From: Citrobacter amalonaticus
GTDB taxonomy: Bacteria; Pseudomonadota; Gammaproteobacteria; Enterobacterales; Enterobacteriaceae
Assembly (NCBI RefSeq): GCF_002918555.1
Contig: NZ_PQMB01000002.1
Location: 482,410-546,409, forward strand
DNA length: 64,000 nt
Reading direction: 5' to 3'
A model generated the notes under the pieces. It was not told the origin of the DNA. It saw only the letters and a program-made list of their open reading frames with translations, and did no database searches. Positions 54,307 to 64,000 of this stretch are shown one piece after another. Each line of letters starts with the position of its first letter. Position 1 is the stretch's first letter. The position numbers were made by a program, and so were the translations under genes.

Positions 54307-56415
54307 TCAGGCTGCGGTAATCAGCCAGCAGTTGTGGATCTGGCGGTTGCGGGCAAAGTCCTGGGAAAGCGTTTTTTGGGTAATTTCTTGTGCTTTCAGC
54401 CCCAGCGTCGCCAGCCCTTCGAGATCCATACGGAATCCACGTTTATTGTTGGAGAACATGATTGTGCCGCCGTTACGCAGCAGACGTTTCAGATCTTTCA
54501 TCAGCGCCAGGTGATCGCGTTGGACGTCAAACGAATCTTCCATCCGTTTGGAGTTAGAGAACGTAGGTGGGTCGATGAAGATCAGATCAAACTGTTCATT
54601 GGCTTCGCGCAGCCAGCCCAGGCAGTCGGCCTGAATCAGACGGTGCGCCCGCCCGCTCAGTCCGTTCAGACGCAGGTTGCGTTCCGCCCACTCCAGGTAG
54701 GTACGTGACATATCCACCGTCGTGGTGCTACGCGCCCCACCCAGCCCTGCATGCACGCTGGCGCTGCCGGTGTAAGAGAACAGGTTAAGGAAATCTTTTC
54801 CTTTGCTCATCTGTCCGAGCATCCGGCGTGCAATGCGATGGTCGAGAAACAGACCGGTATCAAGGTAATCGGTCAGATTAACCCACAGACGTGCGTTATA
54901 CTCGCTGACTTCGATGAACTCACCCTTCTCGTTCATCTTCTGGTACTGGTTTTTCCCTTTCTGGCGTTCGCGGGTCTTCAGCACCAGTTTATTCGTCGCG
55001 ACCTCCAGAACGGACAGCGTTGCGGCGATGATATCGAACAGACGCTGACGCGCTTTTTGCGCATCAACCGTTTTTGGCGGCGCATACTCCTGAATCACGA
55101 CCCAGTCGCCGTAGCGATCGACCGCCACGTTATACTCAGGCAGGTCGGCGTCATACAGACGATAGCATTCAATACCTTCCTGACGCGCCCATTTCTCCAG
55201 CTTCCTGGCATTCTTACGCAGGCGGTTGGCATAATCTTCGGCTACCGTTGCGGGTTTTGCGTCCGGGGTGCTTTCCGCTACATGATAGTTTTTCTGCACG
55301 CAGTCCAGCGGACCGTTTTTAGCCTTATATTGCTTATCGGCGCGCAGTTGCAGACAGCTCAGCAGATCCGGCGAGGCGCTGAACAGCGACAAATTCCAGC
55401 CGCCGAACCGATCTTTCATCGTCCGTCCCAGCAGGCTATGCAGCGCAATCAGCGCCGGTTCGCTGTCCAGGCGCTCGCCGTATGGCGGGTTGCTGATAAC
55501 CGTCCCATACGGACCCGTTGGCAGCGGATTGCTCAGCTGCGCCACATCCTTCACTTCAAAGGTAATCAGTTCGCCAAGACCTGCGCGACGGGCGTTGCTG
55601 CGCGCCCGTTCAATGACGCGCGCGTCGCTGTCAGAACCATAGAAACGGGACGTATAGTCAGCCAGACCTTTGCGCGCGCGCGTTTGCGCTTGTGCTTTCA
55701 CTTCCTGCCAGACGGCCTCATCGTGCTGCGCCCAGCCGCTAAAGCCCCAGTGACCACGGTGCAGGCCCGGCGCCCGATCGGTTGCCCACATCGCCGCTTC
55801 AATGAGCAACGTACCAGAACCGCACATCGGATCGAGCAGCGGCGTACCCGGCTGCCAGCCAGAACGCATAACGATAGCCGCGGCCAGCGTCTCTTTAATT
55901 GGCGCAACGCCCGTGCGATCGCGGTAACCGCGCAGATGCAGACCATCACCGCTCAGATCGAGAGCAATGCTGGCGGTATCTTTGTTCAGCCAGACGTTGA
56001 CGCGGATATCCGGTGATTCACGGTCTACATTCGGACGCGGCAGATTCTTGCGGGTAAAGGCATCGACAATCGCGTCTTTGACTTTCATCGCCCCGTACTG
56101 GCTGTTGCGAATGGTGTCGTTCAGACCGCTGAAATGCACTGCAAAGGTCGCATCCGGATTGAAGATCTCTGTCCAGTCAACCGCTTGTACGCCAAGGTAA
56201 AGGTCCAGATCGCTGTAAACCTTACATTCCCCCATTGGCAAAATAATACGGGAGGCCAGCCGACTCCACATCAGGCTCTGGTAAACAAGCCGTGTGTCGC
56301 CCTTAAAATGGACCCCACCCTGAACCACCTGGCACTCAACTGCGCCCAGGTTTTCAAGTTCAGTTTTTAACAGCTCTTCCAGCCCACGGGCCGTACTGGC
56401 AAACAGAGAATTCAT
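54307..56415 (-). CDS. rlmL: RlmKL, bifunctional 23S rRNA methyltransferase
   Basis: A 702-residue fusion. The N-terminal half has a THUMP domain and the RlmL methyltransferase ([31 protein letters not shown]) for m2G2445. The C-terminal half is RlmK ([40 protein letters not shown]) for m7G2069. Same length as in E. coli. A long antisense reading frame opposite it is not coding. Confidence 0.96.
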   Translation of the reverse strand: MNSLFASTARGLEELLKTELENLGAVECQVVQGGVHFKGDTRLVYQSLMWSRLASRIILPMGECKVYSDLDLYLGVQAVDWTEIFNPDATFAVHFSGLNDTIRNSQYGAMKVKDAIVDAFTRKNLPRPNVDRESPDIRVNVWLNKDTASIALDLSGDGLHLRGYRDRTGVAPIKETLAAAIVMRSGWQPGTPLLDPMCGSGTLLIEAAMWATDRAPGLHRGHWGFSGWAQHDEAVWQEVKAQAQTRARKGLADYTSRFYGSDSDARVIERARSNARRAGLGELITFEVKDVAQLSNPLPTGPYGTVISNPPYGERLDSEPALIALHSLLGRTMKDRFGGWNLSLFSASPDLLSCLQLRADKQYKAKNGPLDCVQKNYHVAESTPDAKPATVAEDYANRLRKNARKLEKWARQEGIECYRLYDADLPEYNVAVDRYGDWVVIQEYAPPKTVDAQKARQRLFDIIAATLSVLEVATNKLVLKTRERQKGKNQYQKMNEKGEFIEVSEYNARLWVNLTDYLDTGLFLDHRIARRMLGQMSKGKDFLNLFSYTGSASVHAGLGGARSTTTVDMSRTYLEWAERNLRLNGLSGRAHRLIQADCLGWLREANEQFDLIFIDPPTFSNSKRMEDSFDVQRDHLALMKDLKRLLRNGGTIMFSNNKRGFRMDLEGLATLGLKAQEITQKTLSQDFARNRQIHNCWLITAA

Positions 56416-56513
56416 ATCGTCACTTATACTCGAAGAAAATTGCTGCGCATTATAGCCAATCTCACGCGCATGTCATAAAGTTAGGGGCTTATTTTCGCTC
56501 AAGGGGCAGAACA

Positions 56514-57626
56514 GTGGTGGCGTTAACCCGGCTTTTTATTCATCCCGTAAAATCTATGCGCGGTATTGGTCTGACGCACGCCCTTGCCGACGTCAGCGGT
56601 ATGGCCTTCGATCGCATTTTTATGGTCACCCAACCTGACGGAACGTTCATTACCGCCCGCCAGTTTCCACAAATGGTACGCTTCACCCCTTCTCCATTCC
56701 ATGATGGTCTGCACCTGAGTGCACCGGACGGCAGCAGCGCGCTGGTCCACTTTGCCGATTTCGCGCAACAGGACGAGCCGACCGAGGTATGGGGAAATCA
56801 TTTTACCGCCCGCATCGCTCCTCAGGCGATTAACCAGTGGCTGAGTCGCTTCTTCTCTCGCGATGTCCAGCTTCGCTGGGTGGGTCCTCAGCCGACCCGC
56901 AGGGTAAAACGCCACGACGACGTACCGCTCTCTTTTGCTGATGGTTTTCCTTATTTGCTGACTAATGAAGCCTCTCTGCGCGATCTGCAACAGCGCTGCC
57001 CGGCCAGCGTGAAGATGGAGCAGTTCCGCCCGAACCTGGTGGTTTCCGGCACCTCTGCATGGGAAGAAGATACCTGGAAAACCATTCGCATTGGCGAGGT
57101 CATTTTTGACGTGGTAAAACCCTGCTCACGCTGTATTTTCACCACCGTCAGTCCGGAAAAAGGTCAGAAACATCCCTCAGGCGAACCGCTGGCAACCCTG
57201 CAACGCTTCCGTACTGCCCTGGACAACGGCGATGTCGACTTTGGACAGAATCTTATCGCCCGAAACAGCGGCGTGGTTCGTGTCGGTGATGAAGTTGAAA
57301 TCCTCGCCACGGGACCGGCCAAAGCGTATGGCGCCGCCGAAGAGGATGAAGGCGTAGTCGTAGCAGAACAACAGACGGATGCGGCGGTGACTATTGACTG
57401 GCAGGGTCAGGCTTTTCGCGGCAACAATCAGCAGGTGCTACTGGAACAGCTGGAGAACCAGGGTATCCGGGTTCCTTATTCATGCAGGGCGGGGATCTGC
57501 GGCTGCTGTCGGGTGAAGCTGCTGGAAGGCGAAGTCAGTCCGCTGAAAAAATCAGCGATTGGCGATGACGGAACAATCTTGTGCTGTAGCTGTGTGCCGA
57601 AGACCGCGCTCAGGCTGAAAATCTAA
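56514..57626 (+). CDS. ycbX: YcbX, MOSC-domain molybdoenzyme with 2Fe-2S domain
   Basis: A 370-residue protein with a MOSC N-terminal beta-barrel ([20 protein letters not shown]), the MOSC domain with conserved Cys in [13 protein letters not shown], and a C-terminal plant-type ferredoxin with [15 protein letters not shown] and CCSC. With reductases it detoxifies N-hydroxylated bases. GTG start at 56514. Confidence 0.94.
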   Translation: MVALTRLFIHPVKSMRGIGLTHALADVSGMAFDRIFMVTQPDGTFITARQFPQMVRFTPSPFHDGLHLSAPDGSSALVHFADFAQQDEPTEVWGNHFTARIAPQAINQWLSRFFSRDVQLRWVGPQPTRRVKRHDDVPLSFADGFPYLLTNEASLRDLQQRCPASVKMEQFRPNLVVSGTSAWEEDTWKTIRIGEVIFDVVKPCSRCIFTTVSPEKGQKHPSGEPLATLQRFRTALDNGDVDFGQNLIARNSGVVRVGDEVEILATGPAKAYGAAEEDEGVVVAEQQTDAAVTIDWQGQAFRGNNQQVLLEQLENQGIRVPYSCRAGICGCCRVKLLEGEVSPLKKSAIGDDGTILCCSCVPKTALRLKI

Positions 57627-57696
57627 GAACCAGGGCAGGACTGGCGTACTGTCCGTGTTCAAACTGCCTGCACCAGCTACGCCCACCGACGAGATG

Positions 57697-58239
57697 CTAA
57701 ACCGCCTGCTCAAGGCTTAAGCTGTCAATTCTTAACTGCGGTTTCAGCCTGTCGTTCATGATTTTTATTGCATCGCCAAGCTGCATCGTGCGCCCCGCCA
57801 CAACCACGCCCGGCTGGGCCAGCAGGCAAAGCGCCGCGTTTTCTCCCGGCTCCACCACCAGCAGATTGATCTGCTCTTCGGTATCGCTCAGCCACACGCA
57901 GGCCGCATCCCCGACGCCAGGCAACCAGTTTTCGCCATGTGCCACAAAGTGCCAGCTTTTCGGCATTTGCGGTTTCAGATAGCGAATAGCCACCAGTGCG
58001 TTAAGCACCAGTTCCGCTTTCTGTTCTTTGGATAATTCGAGATCACGACACTTTTCTTCAAATGAGAAATAAAGCGCGGCGTCATCAACACAAAAACCAG
58101 ACGGGGAGAATGCATCCGGAGTCAGCATTTTACGGGCAAAACGCGAGCGAAATAACATACCATTGGCTAAATCGAGCATCATTCGATCATGCTCTTCATC
58201 ATAATACCAGCGCCAGTTATCGTCAGGTTTAATTCGCAT
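57697..58239 (-). CDS. zapC: ZapC, FtsZ-ring stabiliser
   Basis: A 180-residue cytoplasmic protein close to E. coli ZapC ([20 protein letters not shown], then [13 protein letters not shown]). It cross-links FtsZ filaments at mid-cell. C-terminus ends SLSLEQAV. Confidence 0.94.
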   Translation of the reverse strand: MRIKPDDNWRWYYDEEHDRMMLDLANGMLFRSRFARKMLTPDAFSPSGFCVDDAALYFSFEEKCRDLELSKEQKAELVLNALVAIRYLKPQMPKSWHFVAHGENWLPGVGDAACVWLSDTEEQINLLVVEPGENAALCLLAQPGVVVAGRTMQLGDAIKIMNDRLKPQLRIDSLSLEQAV

Positions 58240-58319
58240 CGGTTTCTCTCCACCCCTTTAGCGTCCTGTTGCAATGTTGTCCTTGTGCCGCTTGTTTATT
58301 ACCTTAGATAAGGAAAGAC

Positions 58320-58517
58320 TATACTCGTCATACTTCAAGTTGCAGTTGCGTTGGCTTTATTACTCGACCCATCCAGGGGCCGCTACCAGCAGCATTCAAA
58401 TCTGTTCCTGACAGATTTGTCCCTGCGTCGCCGCGTAACTCGCCTTTCGGGGCCAGCGCAAGCGCTGTTCAAAACGGCTACGCGTTTTGTCCCACAGCTC
58501 GAATTAATTAGAGTATA
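58320..58517. repeat. MITE-like intergenic repeat, about 198 bp
   Basis: The zapC-pyrD gap holds a segment bounded by inverted TATACTC (58320-58326) and GAGTATA (58511-58517). It begins CGTCATACTTCAAGTTGC and ends GAATTAATTAGAG, an end pair I recall from dispersed repeats in enterobacterial genomes. It has no gene. The inside has imperfect dyads (GCAAGCGCTG, ACGGCTACGCGT) and may fold. Confidence 0.55.
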
Positions 58518-58556
58518 TAATGTTTAAATAAGCAACAACAAAGGAATATAAAACAA

Positions 58557-58590
58557 CCAGGGCCGGAAATAAAGCCCTGGTTGTCTGATA
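58557..58590 (-). terminator. Rho-independent terminator of pyrD
   Basis: Minus strand AACCAGGGC-TTTATTTCCG-GCCCTGGTT followed by GTTTTAT. Confidence 0.85.
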
Positions 58591-58614
58591 ATCTGACAAA
58601 GGAGGAGAAAAGAA

Positions 58615-59625
58615 TCAGATATGGGTAATAATTTCTTTAATCAGTGGCGGACCTTTAAAAATAAAGCCAGAATAAATTTGCACCAGCGAAGCGCCGGCCG
58701 CCATCTTCTCGCGCGCCGCGACGACAGAGTCAATCCCGCCGACGCCAATAATCGGTAGCTGCCCTTTTAATTCCTCGGACAGTCGGCGAATAATTTCTGT
58801 ACTTTTTAATTGCAGCGGACGTCCACTTAATCCCCCCGCCTGATCGCAATTTTTCATTCCCTGAACCAGGGAACGATCGAGTGTGGTATTAGTTGCAATA
58901 ACACCATCGATATTATGCCGAAGCAAACTGTCGGCCACCTGGATCAGTTCTTCTTCAGAAAGATCCGGCGCGATCTTTACTGCGACCGGGACATATTTTT
59001 GATGGATCGATTGCAGATCGTTTTGCTTATTTTTAATTGCGCTGAGCAGATCATCAAGCGCTTCACCATATTGCAGCGTACGTAATCCTGGGGTATTTGG
59101 CGAAGATATATTAATGGCGATATACCCGGCATAGGCATAGATTTTTTCCATACAAATCAGATAGTCATCTTTACCTTGCTCTACCGGAGTATCTTTATTT
59201 TTGCCGATATTAATCCCCAGCACGCCGTCATAGTGCGCTTTTTTAACGTTCTCGACGAGGTTATCAACACCCAGGTTATTAAAGCCCATCCGGTTGATCA
59301 ACCCCTCTGCGTCCACCAGACGGAAAAGGCGTGGCTTGTCATTACCCGGCTGTGGACGCGGCGTAACGGTACCGATTTCGATCGAACCGAAACCCATTGC
59401 CCCCAGCGCATCAATGCACTCGCCGTCCTTATCCAGACCGGCCGCCAGGCCAAGCGGATTTTTAAACGTCAGTCCCATACAGGTTACCGGTTTTGCCGGT
59501 ACTTTTTGGCGGACCAGCGCTTCAAACGGCGTACCTGTGATGCGACGAAGCTGTTGGAATGTCAATTCATGAGCGCGCTCTGGATCGAGCTGGAAAAGGG
59601 CTTTACGAACGAAGGGGTAGTACAT
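58615..59625 (-). CDS. pyrD: PyrD, dihydroorotate dehydrogenase (class 2, quinone)
   Basis: A 336-residue membrane-associated flavoenzyme that oxidises dihydroorotate to orotate with ubiquinone. The N-terminal helix pair ([20 protein letters not shown]) binds membrane; the FMN barrel has [11 protein letters not shown] with the catalytic Ser, and the C-terminal GVGGIDS phosphate site. ATG 59625 is used; a hairpin in the leader overlaps its ribosome site. Confidence 0.97.
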   Translation of the reverse strand: MYYPFVRKALFQLDPERAHELTFQQLRRITGTPFEALVRQKVPAKPVTCMGLTFKNPLGLAAGLDKDGECIDALGAMGFGSIEIGTVTPRPQPGNDKPRLFRLVDAEGLINRMGFNNLGVDNLVENVKKAHYDGVLGINIGKNKDTPVEQGKDDYLICMEKIYAYAGYIAINISSPNTPGLRTLQYGEALDDLLSAIKNKQNDLQSIHQKYVPVAVKIAPDLSEEELIQVADSLLRHNIDGVIATNTTLDRSLVQGMKNCDQAGGLSGRPLQLKSTEIIRRLSEELKGQLPIIGVGGIDSVVAAREKMAAGASLVQIYSGFIFKGPPLIKEIITHI

Positions 59626-59640
59626 GAACTCTCCTGGATT

Positions 59641-59670
59641 CCCGGTGTGCAAACCGGGGGCGTATTATGT
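59641..59670 (-). promoter_or_regulatory. pyrD leader hairpin and start-switching region
   Basis: Minus strand CATAAT (-10), then a C/G-rich start (CGCCCCCGG), then CCCGGT-TTGCAC-ACCGGG just before the AGGAGAG ribosome site. In E. coli, CTP level selects the start base; C-started transcripts form the hairpin and block translation. The same parts are present here. Confidence 0.8.
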
Positions 59671-59868
59671 GTGATATCGGGCTAAAAGGGAATTGACCTG
59701 CGGCAATAAATAGCAAACGTTTTCTTCTCACTCCTCTTTTTATCCATTTTTCAGCTTTTCTATCCCGTATAAATCATTTCGATAAACAAAATCCCTCTGT
59801 CAGACTGCAAAAATTGTTATCAATGTTAAACAAAAGAGAACAATTAGTTATAAGGGGAGATTGAGATT

Positions 59869-60444
59869 ATGCGCGTCATTACTCTTGCAGGAAGCCCACG
59901 CTTTCCCTCTCGTTCCAGCGCGTTACTGGAATATGCGCGGGAAAAACTGAGTGAACAGGGTGTGGAGATCTACCACTGGAACCTACACAATTTTGAACCT
60001 GCCGATCTGCTGTATGCTCGCTTCGACAGCCCGGCGCTAAAAACGCTGACGGAGCAGCTTAAAGAAGCCGATGGGCTGATTGTTGCCACTCCGGTCTATA
60101 AAGCGGCCTACTCCGGGGCGTTAAAAACGCTTCTCGATCTGCTTCCTGAACGCGCCCTGGAAGGCAAAGTGGTGCTGCCGCTCGCCACAGGCGGCACCGT
60201 AGCCCATCTGTTAGCCGTCGATTATGCCCTGAAACCGGTACTGAGTGCCCTGAAAGCTCAGGAGATCCTGCACGGGGTCTTCGCGGATGATTCACAGGTG
60301 ATCGACTATCAACATAAACCCCACTTTACGCCCAATCTCCAGCTGCGACTAAACGGCGCGCTGGATACCTTCTGGCTGGCGCTGCATCGCCGTGATGCGC
60401 AGACCCCGTCCCTGAAGAGTCTGCGAGGTACCGCCCATGCTTAA
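59869..60444 (+). CDS. ssuE: SsuE, NADPH-dependent FMN reductase
   Basis: A 191-residue flavodoxin-like reductase (ITLAGSPRFPSRSSALLEYA, then ATPVYKAAYSGALKTLLDLL) that supplies FMNH2 to SsuD. First gene of the alkanesulfonate operon; its end overlaps ssuA by eight bases. Upstream AT-rich DNA should hold the Cbl-activated promoter. Confidence 0.96.
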   Translation: MRVITLAGSPRFPSRSSALLEYAREKLSEQGVEIYHWNLHNFEPADLLYARFDSPALKTLTEQLKEADGLIVATPVYKAAYSGALKTLLDLLPERALEGKVVLPLATGGTVAHLLAVDYALKPVLSALKAQEILHGVFADDSQVIDYQHKPHFTPNLQLRLNGALDTFWLALHRRDAQTPSLKSLRGTAHA

Positions 60445-61408
60445 ATTATTCAGACGTCACGCCTCGTGGCTGGTACTGACTGGACTCCTGACCACCTCTC
60501 CGGCCCAGGCCGCCGAACCTGCGCCTGATGCGCTGCGTATCGGCTACCAGAAAGGCAGCGTGAGTATGGTGCTGACGAAAAGCCATTCGCTACTCGAAAA
60601 GCGCTATCCGCAAACCAAAATCTCATGGGTTGAGTTCCCGGCTGGCCCGCAGATGCTGGAAGCGCTGAACGTCGGGAGCATCGATCTCGGTAGCACTGGG
60701 GATATTCCGCCCATTTTTGCCCAGGCTGCCGGAGCGGATCTGCTTTACGTTGGCGTGGAGCCGGCGAAACCGAAGGCTGAGGTGATTCTGGTACCGGAAA
60801 ACAGCCCGATTAAAACGGTGGCTGAACTAAAAGGCCATAAGGTCGCCTTCCAGAAAGGGTCAAGCTCACACAACCTGCTCCTGCGCGCCCTGCAACAGGC
60901 CGGACTGAAGTTTACCGACATCCAGCCCACCTACCTGACGCCAGCCGATGCCCGCGCCGCCTTCCAGCAAGGGAACGTTGACGCGTGGGCAATCTGGGAT
61001 CCCTACTACTCGGCAGCCTTATTGCAGGGCGGGGTTCGCGTGCTGAAGGATGGTTCTGATCTGAAACAGACCGGTTCGTTTTATCTGGCCGCACGACCTT
61101 ACGCTGAGAAAAACGGGGCTTTTATTCAGGGCGTTCTGGATACCTTCAGTCAGGCTGATGCCCTGACCCTCAGCCAGCGTCCGGAAAGCATTACGCTGCT
61201 GGCAAAAACAATGGGATTACCAGAACCCGTTATCGCCTCTTATTTAGACCACCGTCCGCCCACCGCCATTTCACCGGTTAGCGCCACTGTCGCCACGCTA
61301 CAGCAACAAACCGCCGACCTGTTTTACGAAAACCGACTCGTTCCGAAAAAGATCGATATTCGCCAACGCATCTGGCATCCCACTCAACAGGAAGGAAAAC
61401 AGTTATGA
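60437..61408 (+). CDS. ssuA: SsuA, alkanesulfonate-binding protein
   Basis: A 323-residue periplasmic protein with signal peptide (cut near AQAAEPAP) and NMT1/SsuA domain ([38 protein letters not shown]). It delivers alkanesulfonates to SsuCB. The signal peptide differs from E. coli; the mature part is close. Confidence 0.96.
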   Translation: MLKLFRRHASWLVLTGLLTTSPAQAAEPAPDALRIGYQKGSVSMVLTKSHSLLEKRYPQTKISWVEFPAGPQMLEALNVGSIDLGSTGDIPPIFAQAAGADLLYVGVEPAKPKAEVILVPENSPIKTVAELKGHKVAFQKGSSSHNLLLRALQQAGLKFTDIQPTYLTPADARAAFQQGNVDAWAIWDPYYSAALLQGGVRVLKDGSDLKQTGSFYLAARPYAEKNGAFIQGVLDTFSQADALTLSQRPESITLLAKTMGLPEPVIASYLDHRPPTAISPVSATVATLQQQTADLFYENRLVPKKIDIRQRIWHPTQQEGKQL

Positions 61409-62550
61409 GTCTGAATATGTTCTGGTTCTTGCCAACACACGGTGATGGTCATTATCTCGGCACCGAAGAGGGAGCACGCCCGGTTGATCACGGCTATCTA
61501 CAGCAAATTGCGCAAACCGCAGATCGCCTGGGTTTCACCGGCGTGCTGATCCCAACCGGGCGTTCCTGTGAAGATGCGTGGCTGGTGGCTGCCTCAATGA
61601 TCCCGGTAACCCAGCGGCTGAAGTTCCTGGTCGCCCTGCGTCCGAGCGTAACCTCGCCAACGGTTGCCGCTCGCCAGGCGGCGACGCTTGATCGGCTCTC
61701 AAACGGTCGCGCGCTGTTTAATCTCGTAACCGGTAGCGATCCGCAGGAGCTGGCGGGTGACGGCGTGTTTCTCGACCACGCTGAACGTTACGAAGCCTCT
61801 GATGAATTCACTCAGGTCTGGCGCCGTCTGCTACAGGGCGAAACCGTCGATTTTAGCGGCAAACATATCCATGTACGCGGGGCGAAACTGTTTTTCCCGC
61901 CGATCCAACAGCCATATCCCCCACTCTACTTTGGTGGTTCCTCGGAGGTCGCTCAGGATCTGGCCGCAGAGCAGGTTGATCTCTACCTTACCTGGGGTGA
62001 ACCTCCTGCACTGGTGAAAGAGAAGATCGAACAGGTGCGAGCTAAAGCGACGGCACGTGGACGCAAAATTCGTTTCGGCATTCGCCTGCACGTTATTGTA
62101 CGTGAAACCAACGAAGAGGCCTGGCAAGCGGCGGAACGCCTGATTTCGCACCTGGACGATGAGACGATCGCCAAAGCACAGGCGGCTTTCGCTCGTACCG
62201 ATTCTGTGGGGCAGCACCGCATGGCGGCACTGCATAACGGCAAGCGCGACAAACTTGAGATCAGCCCTAATCTTTGGGCGGGGGTCGGCCTTGTACGCGG
62301 TGGCGCAGGAACGGCGCTGGTGGGCGATGGACCGACGGTGGCGGCACGGATTAATGAATATGCCGCACTGGGTATCGATAGCTTCGTGCTTTCCGGTTAT
62401 CCGCATCTCGAAGAGGCATATAAGGTCGGCGAATTGTTGTTTCCACATCTGGATGTCGCCATCACGGAGATCCCCCAGCCGAAGCCTCTGCACCAGCAAG
62501 GTGAAGCGGTGGCAAATGAATTCATCCCACGTAAAGTCGCCCAGAGCTGA
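61405..62550 (+). CDS. ssuD: SsuD, FMNH2-dependent alkanesulfonate monooxygenase
   Basis: A 381-residue luciferase-like TIM-barrel enzyme that cleaves C-S bonds to release sulfite and aldehyde. Motifs: [55 protein letters not shown] overlaps the ssuA stop (ATGA). Same length as in E. coli. Confidence 0.97.
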   Translation: MSLNMFWFLPTHGDGHYLGTEEGARPVDHGYLQQIAQTADRLGFTGVLIPTGRSCEDAWLVAASMIPVTQRLKFLVALRPSVTSPTVAARQAATLDRLSNGRALFNLVTGSDPQELAGDGVFLDHAERYEASDEFTQVWRRLLQGETVDFSGKHIHVRGAKLFFPPIQQPYPPLYFGGSSEVAQDLAAEQVDLYLTWGEPPALVKEKIEQVRAKATARGRKIRFGIRLHVIVRETNEEAWQAAERLISHLDDETIAKAQAAFARTDSVGQHRMAALHNGKRDKLEISPNLWAGVGLVRGGAGTALVGDGPTVAARINEYAALGIDSFVLSGYPHLEEAYKVGELLFPHLDVAITEIPQPKPLHQQGEAVANEFIPRKVAQS

Positions 62551-62561
62551 GGTACCCAAAT

Positions 62562-63353
62562 ATGGCAACGCCAACAAATAAGTGGTTGCTGCGCGTTGCC
62601 CCCTGGTTTTTACCGGTGGGCATCGTTGCGCTCTGGCAGCTTGCGTCTTCCACAGGCTGGCTATCCGGGCGTATTTTGCCCTCCCCGGAAGGCGTCATTG
62701 AAGCCTTCCGGACGCTCTCCGCCAGCGGTGAGCTTTGGCAGCATCTGGCGATCAGTTCCTGGCGCGCCCTGATCGGCTTTTCCATCGGCGGATCGATTGG
62801 GCTGGCGCTGGGACTCATTAGCGGCCTGTCACGCTGGGGGGAAAGGCTGCTGGATACCTCTATTCAAATGTTGCGTAACGTGCCGCACCTGGCGCTGATC
62901 CCGCTGGTGATCCTCTGGTTCGGCATTGATGAATCCGCGAAGATCTTCCTCGTTGCGCTGGGCACGCTCTTTCCCATCTATATCAATACCTGGCACGGGA
63001 TCCGCAATATCGATCGTGGCTTAGTCGAGATGGCGCGCAGCTACGGGCTCTCCGGTTTTCCGTTGTTTATCCATGTGATCCTGCCCGGCGCTCTGCCTTC
63101 AATCATGGTCGGCGTCCGGTTTGCCCTGGGGCTGATGTGGCTGACGCTGATTGTGGCAGAGACGATCTCCGCCAATTCAGGGATTGGCTATCTGGCGATG
63201 AATGCCCGCGAATTTCTGCAAACGGATGTGGTGGTGGTCGCCATTATTCTCTATGCCCTGCTTGGCAAACTGGCCGATGTCAGCGCTCAACTGCTGGAGC
63301 GCGTCTGGTTGCGCTGGAATCCGGCCTATCATGTGAAGGAGGCAACCGTATGA
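62562..63353 (+). CDS. ssuC: SsuC, alkanesulfonate ABC transporter permease
   Basis: A 263-residue inner-membrane permease with six hydrophobic helices and the cytoplasmic coupling motif ([20 protein letters not shown]). It pairs with SsuB. The stop overlaps the ssuB start (ATGA). Confidence 0.96.
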   Translation: MATPTNKWLLRVAPWFLPVGIVALWQLASSTGWLSGRILPSPEGVIEAFRTLSASGELWQHLAISSWRALIGFSIGGSIGLALGLISGLSRWGERLLDTSIQMLRNVPHLALIPLVILWFGIDESAKIFLVALGTLFPIYINTWHGIRNIDRGLVEMARSYGLSGFPLFIHVILPGALPSIMVGVRFALGLMWLTLIVAETISANSGIGYLAMNAREFLQTDVVVVAIILYALLGKLADVSAQLLERVWLRWNPAYHVKEATV

Positions 63354-64000
63354 ATACCGCTCGTCTGAATCAGGGCATCCCACTACTGCTGAACGCGGTG
63401 ACCAAACGCTACGGCAGCAATACCGTGCTCAATCAGTTTGACCTGCATATTCCGGCGGGTCAGTTTGTCGCCGTCGTTGGGCGGAGCGGCGGTGGCAAAA
63501 GCACTTTGCTGCGCCTGCTGGCCGGGCTGGAATCCCCCACCTCTGGCGAACTCCTCGCAGGCACAACGCCACTGGCGGATATTCAGGACGACACGCGGAT
63601 GATGTTCCAGGACGCGCGTCTGCTGCCGTGGAAATCGGTGATCGATAACGTAGGGCTGGGTCTTAAGGGAGAGTGGCGCAATGCCGCTCGTCAGGCGCTG
63701 GCTTCGGTGGGTCTAGAAAACCGGGCCACGGAATGGCCTGCCGCGCTCTCTGGAGGACAAAAACAGCGTGTCGCGCTGGGGCGTGCACTCATCCACCGAC
63801 CTGGCTTGCTGTTACTCGATGAACCGCTCGGCGCACTGGACGCGCTAACCCGACTGGAGATGCAGGATCTGATTGTTTCATTGTGGCAGGAGCATGGCTT
63901 TACCGTGCTGCTGGTAACACATGACGTCAGCGAAGCGGTGGCAATGGCTGACCGCGTATTGCTGATTGAAGACGGAAAACCAGGGCTGGATCTGACGGTC
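63350..64000 (+). CDS. ssuB: SsuB, alkanesulfonate ABC transporter ATPase (partial)
   Basis: Opens at ATG 63350 ([20 protein letters not shown]) and runs off the window after 217 codons; E. coli SsuB has 255. Walker [10 protein letters not shown], signature [15 protein letters not shown] and Walker [15 protein letters not shown] are present. It powers import through SsuC. The last part is missing only because the window ends. Confidence 0.95.
   Translation, partial: MNTARLNQGIPLLLNAVTKRYGSNTVLNQFDLHIPAGQFVAVVGRSGGGKSTLLRLLAGLESPTSGELLAGTTPLADIQDDTRMMFQDARLLPWKSVIDNVGLGLKGEWRNAARQALASVGLENRATEWPAALSGGQKQRVALGRALIHRPGLLLLDEPLGALDALTRLEMQDLIVSLWQEHGFTVLLVTHDVSEAVAMADRVLLIEDGKPGLDLTV

Noticed and set aside
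54751..56016. A 421-codon plus-strand frame opposite rlmL
   Set aside because: It is exactly antisense to conserved rlmL codons and has no family motif or ribosome site; a by-product of codon bias.

Overview
The window is a chromosomal segment of a member of the Enterobacteriaceae in the Escherichia/Salmonella/Citrobacter group. From about 28.2 kb to the right end the gene content and order match the E. coli K-12 serT-yccA-tusE-yccX-rlmI-hspQ-yccU-csgI-mgsA-helD-yccF-yccS-sxy-sulA-ompA-matP-lonH-fabA-rmf-pqiABC-uup-rlmKL-ycbX-zapC-pyrD-ssuEADCB region. Protein similarity to E. coli is high, but small accessory insertions differ, which fits Citrobacter best. The species call is an inference.

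Left part (1-14.9 kb, AT-rich, all on the minus strand): a complete Tad (tight adherence, Flp type IVc) pilus locus, transcribed from flp (13.57 kb) to tadG (41). The order is flp, rcpC/cpaB, rcpA/cpaC secretin, tadZ, tadA, tadB, tadC, tadD, then four genes not in the usual Tad set (a Roadblock/LC7 protein, a small Ras-like GTPase, a second Roadblock protein, a 152-residue unknown), then the prepilin peptidase tadV, tadE, tadF and tadG. Upstream lie two regulators, a PapB-family fimbrial regulator and a LuxR-type protein with a pseudo-receiver, and a divergent secreted lytic transglycosylase (15.57 kb). The Roadblock-GTPase-Roadblock cassette inside the pilus operon is the most interesting item. 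It resembles MglA/MglB or Streptomyces conservon switches and could control pole or timing of pilus assembly. The GTPase has Ala at the position of Ras Gly15.

Middle part (16.3-28.3 kb): a trimeric porin gene, then a decayed prophage that ends at an integrase beside tRNA-Ser (serT). The prophage is broken by a truncated IS3-family element, a truncated IS4/IS10-like element and a complete IS630 in a CTAG target. It also carries frameshifts (two at G tracts), an autotransporter barrel fragment abutting a tail-tip gene, and a chimeric MT-A70 methyltransferase fragment. The second attachment site was not found by eye.

Right part (28.3-64 kb): core genes. Accessory material is limited to an OppA-like binding protein next to serT, a relic of a CS1-type (alpha) fimbrial operon with a winged-helix regulator fragment between yccA and tusE, an AraC regulator plus a YbcL-like PEBP protein between yccX and rlmI, and a roughly 198-bp MITE-like repeat between zapC and pyrD. 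The window ends inside ssuB.
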